Of a DNA stretch of 5,103 nucleotides, positions 1 to 5,103 are shown one piece after another. The first letter of the stretch is position 1. Each line of letters opens with the position of its first letter. The notes beneath the pieces were generated by a model. The model did not search any database and was not told the origin of the DNA. It worked only from the letters and a program-made list of their open reading frames with translations. The stretch is from Gammaproteobacteria bacterium UBA5338 (lineage in GTDB: Bacteria; Pseudomonadota; Gammaproteobacteria; Pseudomonadales; UBA5862), in the NCBI GenBank assembly GCA_002408105.1, contig DHQM01000177.1:1-5103 (forward strand), in the 5' to 3' direction. Both the position numbers and the translations under genes were made by a program.

Positions 1-154
1 CACTGATCGGTCTGGATGAGCCCTGATTCCAACCCCGTGCCGGCCACCGGCTGGACACCCGGGCAACCACTGAACTGCACTCGGCTCGCGCGGCGCCAAG
101 GGCTCTGGATGCCGAAATTGTCCTTCCTATGCGACTTCCATTGACCCCTTCAAT

Positions 155-1222
155 ATGTCCGCACTCAAAGCCATACCCACCAATGTCATCACCGGTTTTC
201 TGGGTGCCGGCAAGTCCACCGCCATCCTGAGTCTTCTACAACATAAGCCCAGCGCTGAGCGCTGGGCTGTACTCGTCAACGAGTTTGGCGAAGTCGGGAT
301 CGATGGCAGCCTGTTTTCCGGTCAGGACGCTGAAGCACCCGACATTTATGTTCGTGAGGTTCCTGGCGGCTGCATGTGCTGTGCTGCCGGTCTGCCCATG
401 CAGATCGCGCTGAACATGCTGATTGCGCGCTCCAGGCCACACCGCCTACTGATAGAACCCACAGGCCTCGGCCACCCGAGGGAGGTCCTGTCCGTATTGT
501 CCGCTCAACACTATCGGGAGGTGTTGGACCTGAACGCCACTATTACACTGGTCGACGCCCGCAAGGTTCACGAGCGCCGCTACACCAGTCACCCCACCTT
601 CAACCAGCAATTGGCCATTGCCGACGTGATCGTCGCCAACAAGGCCGACCAGTACCATTCCGGGGATTTTCCTGCGCTGCTGAGTTACCTCGAGCGGAGC
701 CTGAACCGCGACAACCAATCAGTCTTTCAGGTCAGCCAGGGAACACTGCAACTTGCGTGGCTGATGGCCCCGGCCCTGCAACACCTCCGCCCGTTTCACC
801 GCGAACACTCCGACCCCACCAACGGCCACGAGATCGAACACCCTGCTGCGCTGCTGGGGGTGCGCGACATTCCGGAAACAGGCTACCTGAGCATTGACAA
901 CGAAGGTGAGGGGTTCTACAGCCGCGGGTGGATATTCACACCTGAGTGGACTTTTTCAGCGCGCCAGCTGTACCGCCTCTTGCTGGAGGTGGATGTGGAA
1001 CGGGTCAAAGGGGTGTTCATCACCGACCAAGGGGTGATCGCCTACAACAAGGCCGATCACGTGCTGACGGAAACCGAACTGGACAACTGCATGGACAGCC
1101 GCATTGAGTGCATTGGAACCAACCGCCGCTTGTTTGAAACCCTGGAGGAAGCCCTGCTTGCCTGTGTGGTCACAAGCCAAGGTCCGCTCACTCCGTATAA
1201 GGTTCCAGCCGATCGACTTTAA
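155..1222 (+). CDS. COG0523/CobW-family GTPase, putative zinc metallochaperone
   Basis: A 355-residue G3E P-loop GTPase. Visible motifs are Walker A GFLGAGKST (14-22), switch region NEFGEVGID (42-50), the family hallmark CxCC in GGCMCC (Cys73, Cys75, Cys76), a Walker B-like IEPTGL (100-105), VDA (133-135) and the guanine-specificity motif NKAD (162-165). A His-rich linker (His210, 215, 218, 225, 229) precedes the CobW C-terminal domain (about 235-335). In the family, GTP hydrolysis drives delivery of a metal to a client protein in the cytoplasm; zinc-linked members (ZigA, YeiR, ZNG1 types) share the CxCC. Zinc rather than cobalt, nickel or nitrile hydratase maturation is inferred from the neighbours, not from the motifs. 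ATG 155 is the only good start in an open stretch reaching back to a stop near 71, but no Shine-Dalgarno sequence precedes it. I see no Zur-like palindrome in 1-154, so its promoter may lie further upstream. Its last 35 bp overlap the convergent DUF3299 gene. Family call is firm; the client is unknown. Confidence 0.93.
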   Translation: MSALKAIPTNVITGFLGAGKSTAILSLLQHKPSAERWAVLVNEFGEVGIDGSLFSGQDAEAPDIYVREVPGGCMCCAAGLPMQIALNMLIARSRPHRLLIEPTGLGHPREVLSVLSAQHYREVLDLNATITLVDARKVHERRYTSHPTFNQQLAIADVIVANKADQYHSGDFPALLSYLERSLNRDNQSVFQVSQGTLQLAWLMAPALQHLRPFHREHSDPTNGHEIEHPAALLGVRDIPETGYLSIDNEGEGFYSRGWIFTPEWTFSARQLYRLLLEVDVERVKGVFITDQGVIAYNKADHVLTETELDNCMDSRIECIGTNRRLFETLEEALLACVVTSQGPLTPYKVPADRL

Positions 1223-1817
1223 TGGTATAGGCGGCGGTGGCCATGTCGTTCTCGATCAACGTCGCGCGCAAAGTGCCGAAGAGCCAGAACGGCTCGTACA
1301 GTCTTTCAAGCTTGAAACCCTGATCGAACTCGGCGTACACAATTTGGTTGGGCGGCGGCGGCGGCACGTGAATGCAGGCACCGAAGTACGGCACCAAAAA
1401 AAACCGGGTGACGCGTTGCTGGCCTGCGTCGAACTCCAAGGGCACAACGAACCCGGGCAAGCGGACCGCCTGGCCGTCAAAGTCCAGTACAACCCGGGTC
1501 GACACCAGCGCCTGCTGGTAACGGCTGTCGTTGGCCTGCTCGATGGCCAGCCGCATTTGGCTTGCGATCTGATCATCTTCAGACCCATCCGGGATGTGGT
1601 TCAAGGACTCCGGCGGATTGAGGAGCGCGTCGAGATCCTCCTTGGGCATCAGGTCCGGCCATTCGATGGTTCGGTACCCATCAATCACCTGAGCCGGTTG
1701 CTTGTCTGTTTGGACCTGGGCAAAACCAGAGTTGAGCAGCATTGCATACACCAGGAAAACAGAGCCGACCGTTCGAGTTAAACGATGCACAGGGATGCAA
1801 ACCAAAACCGTCTCCAT
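1188..1817 (-). CDS. DUF3299 exported protein, likely periplasmic partner of the ABC system
   Basis: A 209-residue protein of the DUF3299 family, whose biochemical role I do not know. An N-terminal signal peptide is visible: basic n-region HRLTR (11-15), hydrophobic core about 16-29, and probable cleavage after GFA (31-33). The mature part carries the family core: RLPGFVVPLEF (119-129), FFLVPYFGACIH (139-150, with Cys148 and His150), a run of five prolines (152-156) followed by Asn-Gln, and EPFWLFGTL (175-183). The Cys-x-His pair could bind metal or take part in redox chemistry; this is speculation. The gene is divergent from the ABC pair and shares the operator-bearing spacer with it. In PA4063-PA4066 of P. 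aeruginosa a DUF3299 gene sits with an equivalent ATPase and permease, as far as I recall. ATG 1817 lacks a ribosome site; TTG 1805 in the same frame has GGAG six bases upstream, would keep the signal peptide, and may be the true start. Confidence 0.88.
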   Translation of the reverse strand: METVLVCIPVHRLTRTVGSVFLVYAMLLNSGFAQVQTDKQPAQVIDGYRTIEWPDLMPKEDLDALLNPPESLNHIPDGSEDDQIASQMRLAIEQANDSRYQQALVSTRVVLDFDGQAVRLPGFVVPLEFDAGQQRVTRFFLVPYFGACIHVPPPPPNQIVYAEFDQGFKLERLYEPFWLFGTLRATLIENDMATAAYTIKVDRLEPYTE

Positions 1818-1844
1818 TCAACATTCGAAAAACACACCGACAGC

Positions 1845-1869
1845 TGTGATACCTTGTATCACATTGATA
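1845..1869. promoter_or_regulatory. Overlapping palindromes, putative Zur/Fur-type operator in divergent promoter region
   Basis: TGTGATACCTTGTATCACA (1845-1863) is a perfect inverted repeat of 8-bp arms with a 3-bp centre. A second perfect repeat, TATCA-CAT-TGATA (1857-1869), reuses its right arm, giving three half-sites of the TGATA type with centres 9 bp apart. The arms resemble the TGTTATA-type arms of proteobacterial Zur boxes with G in place of the first T of the TTA. The site lies in the only spacer between the divergent DUF3299 and ABC genes and overlaps a possible -10 hexamer GATAAT (1866-1871) for the ABC side; I see no good -35. Binding would therefore block transcription. Fur family is favoured by the metal-related neighbours and the nearby Fur-family gene. 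The palindrome is certain; the identity of the regulator is inference. Confidence 0.6.
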
Positions 1870-1884
1870 ATTGATTCACCATCC

Positions 1885-1889
1885 AGGGG
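1885..1889 (+). promoter_or_regulatory. Ribosome binding site deciding the TTG start of the ABC ATPase
   Basis: AGGGG lies six bases before TTG 1896. There is no in-frame ATG upstream of the conserved N-terminal beta strand, so this site supports the rare TTG start. Confidence 0.6.
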
Positions 1890-1895
1890 CAGGAC

Positions 1896-2561
1896 TTGGT
1901 TGCGTCACTAGAAGACCTAAGCTTTCACTATGGCAATGCCAAAGAGCCTGTGCTGGAGATTCCCCAGTGGTCCGTTCAGGCCGGCGAGACAGTGTTTCTG
2001 CACGGCCCCTCTGGCTGTGGGAAATCCACTTTGCTGAACCTCTTGGCAGGTATTCTGCTGCCCAGCAGCGGTGCCGTCGATGTGCTTGGGGAACGGATGA
2101 GCGAACTCAGTGCCAGACAGCGGGACAGATGGCGTGCCCGCCACATTGGCGTCGTGTTCCAGCAGTTCAACCTCATCCCCTACCTCAGCGCCCTGGAGAA
2201 CAGCAAACTGGCCGCTCATTTTGGGCGCACCGCCAACTCCACTGACCGCGCCAAGGGTTTACTTAAGGCGTTGGGAATCAACGACGCGCTGCACCGTCAA
2301 CCCGCTGCACAACTGAGCATCGGCCAGCAACAGCGGGTGGCCGTTGCCCGGGCACTGGTCAACCAGCCCCAGCTGCTGCTTGCGGATGAACCGACCTCGG
2401 CACTGGACACCCGAAACCGCGACGCGTTTATGGCACTGCTGCTTGAACAAGTCATGCGCAACAACACAGCGCTGATTTTCGTCAGCCATGACCTCAGCCT
2501 GCGAGACCGGTTTTCCAGGGTAGAAGCCCTGGAAGACATCAACCGAGCGCACCCACATTGA
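1896..2561 (+). CDS. ABC transporter ATP-binding protein, LolD/MacB-like
   Basis: A 221-residue cytoplasmic ATPase subunit, the usual size for a stand-alone LolD/FtsE-like nucleotide-binding domain. All motifs are present: Walker A GPSGCGKST (37-45), Q-loop VFQQFNL (87-93), signature LSIGQQQR (140-147), Walker B LLLADEP (160-166), D-loop SALD (168-171) and switch histidine His198. The second signature position is Ile instead of the usual Gly (LSGGQ), a change I associate with the PA4064-like subgroup. It powers the permease encoded immediately downstream; the TGA stop at 2559-2561 shares its last base with the permease ATG. Systems with this ATPase type and a single FtsX-like permease usually perform mechanotransmission or move substrates between membrane and periplasm rather than import solutes through a channel. 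A zinc-linked role is inferred from the locus. The start is TTG; the operator at 1845-1869 lies directly upstream and probably controls the pair. Confidence 0.93.
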   Translation: MVASLEDLSFHYGNAKEPVLEIPQWSVQAGETVFLHGPSGCGKSTLLNLLAGILLPSSGAVDVLGERMSELSARQRDRWRARHIGVVFQQFNLIPYLSALENSKLAAHFGRTANSTDRAKGLLKALGINDALHRQPAAQLSIGQQQRVAVARALVNQPQLLLADEPTSALDTRNRDAFMALLLEQVMRNNTALIFVSHDLSLRDRFSRVEALEDINRAHPH

Positions 2562-3808
2562 TGTTCTTACGCCTGGCGCTATCCAGCCTTCGCAGCCGCA
2601 AGGGTTCGGTGCTACTTACCTTTCTGGCCGTTGCAGTCAGTGTGTTCGTGTTGCTCGGCGTGGAACAGATTCGCCACCAGGCCAAGAGCAGCTTCGGCAA
2701 TACCGTATCCGGCATCGACCTGATTGTTGGTGCCCGCACGGGTGACGTCAATCTTCTGCTCTACTCGGTATTTCGCTTGGGCAACGCTACCAACAACATC
2801 TCCTGGCACAGCTACAAGCACATCGCGGCGGACCCGAACATTGCCTGGACCATACCCATCTCTCTGGGCGACTCGCACAAGGGCTATCGGGTGATGGGGA
2901 CGACCGCTGACTACTTCACTCATTTTCGTTTCGGCCAGAACAAACTGCTGGAACTTGCCGAAGGTGCGGTCTTCTTCAACCTCTTCGATGTGGTGCTCGG
3001 CAGCGATGTGGCACGGTCACTGGGCTACCAGCTGGGTGACAACCTGGTACTTGCCCACGGATTGGGCAGCACGAGTTTCAGTCAACACGAGGACACCCCC
3101 TTTCGGGTCACGGGCATTCTCAAACCCACGGGCACACCGGTGGACCAAACCCTCCACGTGAGCCTGGAAGGGATCGAGGCAATGCACATTGGCTTCGAGG
3201 GTGGCATCCAGCTTCCAGGTGGACCAGCCGTCACCGATGAAATTGAGCCGGGTGACCTGACCCCGAAGACCATCACTGCCTTCATGGTGGGTCTCAAGTC
3301 CAAGCTGGCGACCTTTCGGCTCCAGCGACAGATCAATTCCTACCAGCACGAACCCCTGCTTGCCATCCTGCCCGGCGTCACCTTGGCCCAACTGTGGCAA
3401 ATGATGGCCGTCATGGAAAACAGCCTGCGGCTGGTCTCCGCACTGGTGTTGCTGGCTTCACTGTTGGGCCTGGCCGCCATGCTGCTGGCCTCCATTCGAG
3501 AACGCCAGCGGGAAATCGTAGTGATGCGCGCCATCGGTGCCTCACCCTGGTTCTTGCTGGGACTCGTTGAAGCGGAGGCGCTGTTGGTGACTCTAGGGGG
3601 AACGACTCTGGCCATGCTGCTGCTCGTTCTGACGACGACGCTGTCAAGCGCCCTGCTCGCCGAACAGTTCGGTCTGTTTGTCGAGGTCGGCCTCCCGACG
3701 GCTCACTCAATGGGTGCGCTTCTGGCAGTTGTCATCGCTGCACTCGGAATCGGCCTGGTGCCCGGCATCGCAGCCTACCGGTGCGCCTTGCATCAGCAAC
3801 TGGCGTGA
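2561..3808 (+). CDS. ABC transporter permease, FtsX/MacB-like
   Basis: A 415-residue inner-membrane protein from ATG 2561 (a TTG at 2558 would add one residue; the TGATG overlap with the ATPase favours the ATG by translational coupling). Topology is that of the MacB/LolC type: a short cytoplasmic N-terminus (RLALSSLRSRKG), TM1 about 16-34, a large periplasmic MacB_PCD-like domain about 35-285, TM2 about 290-312, a cytoplasmic coupling segment RERQREIVVMRAIGASP (313-329), TM3 about 330-360 and TM4 about 384-406. The segment GIDLIVGARTG (51-61) just after TM1 is typical of the PA4065-like group as I recall it. It would form a homodimer with two ATPase subunits. The substrate is unknown; no membrane-fusion or outer-membrane partner is in the window, which argues against a tripartite drug exporter. 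Zinc dependence is inferred only from context. Confidence 0.92.
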   Translation: MFLRLALSSLRSRKGSVLLTFLAVAVSVFVLLGVEQIRHQAKSSFGNTVSGIDLIVGARTGDVNLLLYSVFRLGNATNNISWHSYKHIAADPNIAWTIPISLGDSHKGYRVMGTTADYFTHFRFGQNKLLELAEGAVFFNLFDVVLGSDVARSLGYQLGDNLVLAHGLGSTSFSQHEDTPFRVTGILKPTGTPVDQTLHVSLEGIEAMHIGFEGGIQLPGGPAVTDEIEPGDLTPKTITAFMVGLKSKLATFRLQRQINSYQHEPLLAILPGVTLAQLWQMMAVMENSLRLVSALVLLASLLGLAAMLLASIRERQREIVVMRAIGASPWFLLGLVEAEALLVTLGGTTLAMLLLVLTTTLSSALLAEQFGLFVEVGLPTAHSMGALLAVVIAALGIGLVPGIAAYRCALHQQLA

Positions 3809-4062
3809 AACCGACTAGAAACCGCGTGACCCGCCGCCAGACTGCACCTTGCCCCACTCCACCAAAGAAAGGCGCAGGACCAAGCCGCCATGTGTTCGGA
3901 TTCGAGCTGCCGCTAGGGCAACCCTTGTTCACCCTGATTCTCGCCGGTCCACGGAAGCACTCCGCCGCCGGGCCTTGGCATCACTGGTGGCGCGAAGCCG
4001 AACGCACAATGACACCAGCCTTCAAGCCCAAAGGTCTGCTGCCGAACGACGTCGCACGTTGA
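3805..4062 (+). CDS. Hypothetical small protein, possibly translationally coupled to the permease
   Basis: An 85-codon open frame whose GTG start overlaps the permease stop by four bases (GTGA), the classic geometry for reinitiation. The N-terminal third is rich in Pro, Arg and Thr and does not look folded. The rest (about 29-85) is more protein-like, with VFGFELPLGQPLFTLIL and an aromatic patch PWHHWWREAE, ending LLPNDVAR. I do not recognise a family. Third-position GC is about 63 percent overall and about 67 percent in the second half, no higher than first-position GC there, so codon use gives little support. No Shine-Dalgarno sequence precedes the start. It overlaps the reverse ORF at 3913-4221 in codon-aligned register, so probably at most one of the two is expressed. 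Confidence 0.25.
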   Translation: MKPTRNRVTRRQTAPCPTPPKKGAGPSRHVFGFELPLGQPLFTLILAGPRKHSAAGPWHHWWREAERTMTPAFKPKGLLPNDVAR

Positions 4063-4221
4063 TTTCGTGGTAAAGGGACCTGGCACCGCCCCAGTCGGAT
4101 TTTCCTGCCCCTGTGTCGAGGGATGGATATGACAACTGATTTCCATGGCGGACGCTGGCGAGATCCACGGCAGCGAAAGCGCCAAAGCGACGGTTCCGAA
4201 ACGGCATCCGGAGTAGGTCAT
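3913..4221 (-). CDS. Putative secreted small Cys-containing protein
   Basis: A 102-residue reading from ATG 4221. It begins with a credible signal peptide: n-region MTYSGCR, hydrophobic core FGTVALALSLPW, and cleavage predicted after SPASA (residues 21-25). The mature part contains GPFTTKSTCDVVRQQ followed by GWCHC, resembling the GPF...C...R...CxC pattern of small periplasmic or secreted proteins of unknown function that I have seen in proteobacteria; this is pattern memory, not a family assignment. The tail is Pro/Gly-rich and ends at TAG 3913. The start is uncertain: GGAG lies only two bases before ATG 4221, whereas in-frame ATG 4317 has AGGGG five bases upstream but would put 32 residues before the signal peptide. 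The 3' half is antisense to the forward ORF 3805-4062. It could be a chance open frame. Confidence 0.35.
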   Translation of the reverse strand: MTYSGCRFGTVALALSLPWISPASAMEISCHIHPSTQGQENPTGAVPGPFTTKSTCDVVRQQTFGLEGWCHCAFGFAPPVMPRPGGGVLPWTGENQGEQGLP

Positions 4222-4830
4222 CGCTCCAATCCACGCACGGAGCGACGCGACCCGTGGCCTGACGGGGGCAATGGCCCGCAATTCATCGAGCGCCACCTCC
4301 GGCGGGTTCGCTGCCATCAGCGCCCCTGCGTGGCCACGACAATGCACTCCTCGTCCAATGTGGCAATCTCCGAAGTCAATCCCCCGCGCCGCGGTGGTTG
4401 CAGCGCGCACCTAAGACGACTTGCCAAGCCTGCGCGCGACAGGTCACACACCCCCGAATCGACAACCGCTCTACCAGTGGAGCTTAACCGACACCAAGGC
4501 TCCAAATGGCATGGCACGTACGCCGTGCAATCCGCCAGAGTTGCCGCGCGCTTGAGGGTTCGGGTGACCTCGAGTCGTCGGCGTCGCTGTGCGCGAACGG
4601 ACACGCGCGGCTTAGCACGCGACTGCTATGGCATCGCCCAACCGGAAATCTAGCGGCTCTGGGACCTCGGCACCACGCACAGCATCATCGGGAAAAACTG
4701 GGCGCGCCCCGCGAACCAAACCAGATTCGGGGACTGGGCCCCGTGCAATGGGGTGACGGCCTCGAAGGCATCACTGAAACAACGCCTGAGCCAGCGATTC
4801 ACGCAAGAGAATTGCACGGCGGGCGGGACC
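4222..4830. other. Gene-poor stretch with no convincing coding region
   Basis: Frames open here on both strands (for example forward 4123-4653 and 4506-5033, reverse 4317-4604) have Arg-rich, low-hydrophobicity translations with no motif or plausible start context, as expected of random GC-rich sequence. I found no terminal inverted repeats, transposase motifs or CRISPR-like repeats. The only structured hint is a tRNA D-arm-like segment on the reverse strand (4468-4483), without the matching anticodon arm, T arm or acceptor stem. It may be decayed coding DNA or a long non-coding spacer. Confidence 0.5.
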
Positions 4831-4863
4831 AAAAATTGAGCAACTCAGTTGCAACTCGCTCAA
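4831..4863 (-). terminator. Probable intrinsic terminator of the Fur-family gene
   Basis: Read on the reverse strand, 34 bases after the regulator's stop: the arms TTGAGC (4863-4858) and GCTCAA (4841-4836) pair and are followed at once by TTTTT (4835-4831). An alternative, tighter hairpin GCAAC-TGA-GTTGC (4852-4840) lies inside and also leads into the T run. There is no T run on the forward side, so termination is expected only for leftward transcription. Confidence 0.55.
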
Positions 4864-4896
4864 AAGGCCAAGTGACTACCACTAAGATGCGGGCAT

Positions 4897-5103
4897 TCAG
4901 CGGCTGCAACGGGGGCAGAGCCCCTGCACCGCGACATCCGCATGCAGCAACTCGAAGCCTTCAGGCAGGTTCAGGGCGACTGCGGGGGTCAGATTTTCCA
5001 GGCAGTAGATCTGCCCACAGTCGGTGCAGTTAAAGTGTGTGTGGTCAGAGTTTGACGTTGCACTGAAACGCCAGACCCGGTCCTCCCCGGTGAGCTTGTG
5101 CAC
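4897..5103 (-). CDS. Fur-superfamily metalloregulator, C-terminal part (Zur-like?)
   Basis: Partial: the 5' end lies beyond the right edge, and the GTG at the edge is an internal codon rather than a start. The 68 visible residues are the dimerisation/metal-binding domain of a Fur-family repressor. DHTHFNCTDCG (20-30) gives His21, His23 and the first structural Cys pair (Cys26, Cys29). CPRC (63-66) near the end gives the second pair, completing a Cys4 structural zinc site, and His54 lies in the usual strand before it. An extra Cys34 follows in QIYCLENL. Fur proteins in general use the DNA-binding N-terminal domain (off the window) with Fe, Zn or Mn as corepressor; which metal cannot be read from the C-terminus. 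Zinc is suggested by the neighbouring COG0523 GTPase and the ABC/DUF3299 set. The gene ends 34 bases before a likely terminator and need not be cotranscribed with the others. Confidence 0.88.
   Translation of the reverse strand: MHKLTGEDRVWRFSATSNSDHTHFNCTDCGQIYCLENLTPAVALNLPEGFELLHADVAVQGLCPRCSR

Noticed and set aside
1..26. 3' tail of an upstream forward gene (for example the frame ending LIGLDEP)
   Set aside because: All three forward frames end within 26 bases, so which, if any, is real cannot be told from so few codons. A reverse-strand frame is also open across the left edge without a clear start.
39..51. GCCGG-CCA-CCGGC hairpin as terminator of an upstream gene
   Set aside because: Only a 5-bp stem and no T run on either side.
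376..897. Forward 173-codon ORF inside the CobW-family gene
   Set aside because: Shadow frame of a gene with complete conserved GTPase motifs.
1845..1863. CRP-like site, because of TGTGA and TCACA arms
   Set aside because: The spacing between TGTGA and TCACA is 9 bases instead of the 6 required for CRP; the extended TGTGATAC arms fit a Fur/Zur-type dyad better.
1863..1876. Direct repeat ATTGATA/ATTGATT as an iron-Fur box or FNR site
   Set aside because: Only about half of a Fur 19-mer is matched and there is no TTGAT-N4-ATCAA for FNR. It is better read as the outer arm of the second palindrome plus the -10 region.
4317..4604. Reverse 95-codon ORF whose TGA overlaps ATG 4317 (TGATG)
   Set aside because: The overlap is suggestive and the last 20 residues look protein-like, but the rest is Arg/Cys-rich low-quality sequence reading through the tRNA-like segment, with no motif.
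4123..4653. Forward 176-codon ORF
   Set aside because: Translation is extremely Arg-rich, without hydrophobic core, motif or ribosome site; likely a chance frame in GC-rich DNA.
4506..5033. Forward 175-codon ORF running antisense into the Fur-family gene
   Set aside because: It overlaps the conserved regulator coding region and its translation shows no recognisable feature.

Overview
The window looks like chromosomal DNA of a gammaproteobacterium of moderately high GC, of the Pseudomonas/Marinobacter/Halomonas sort. This is inferred from the protein families and codon use; there is no rRNA or other marker to fix the taxon. The clear theme is zinc (or related transition metal) homeostasis.

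Layout. Positions 1-154 hold no gene I can call: all three forward frames close within the first 26 bases, so any forward gene entering from the left ends there. A COG0523/CobW-family GTPase (155-1222, +) is followed by a convergent DUF3299 exported protein (1188-1817, -); their 3' ends overlap by 35 bp. A 78-bp divergent intergenic region then carries a perfect 8-bp-arm palindrome and a second palindrome overlapping it, a plausible Zur/Fur-type operator that could control both sides. To the right run an ABC transporter ATPase (1896-2561, +, TTG start) and its FtsX/MacB-like permease (2561-3808, +), joined by a 1-nt TGATG overlap.

From 3809 to 4896 the sequence is gene-poor. It offers two mutually antagonistic small ORFs: a forward ORF joined to the permease stop by a GTGA overlap (3805-4062), and a reverse ORF with a convincing signal peptide and a small Cys motif (3913-4221). 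Neither is secure. About 600 bp with no credible gene follow. The right edge holds the C-terminal part of a Fur-superfamily metalloregulator (4897-5103, -), followed by a likely intrinsic terminator (4831-4863).

How the parts may work together. ATPase, FtsX-like permease and DUF3299 protein recall, from memory, the zinc-regulated sets PA4063-PA4066 of Pseudomonas aeruginosa and Zrg of Vibrio cholerae. Here the DUF3299 gene is divergent rather than in line, and no His-rich DUF2796 partner is visible. With a COG0523 GTPase on one side and a Fur-family regulator on the other, the simplest reading is a low-zinc response locus repressed by Zur when zinc is sufficient. The family calls are firm; the zinc assignment and the regulation are inference.
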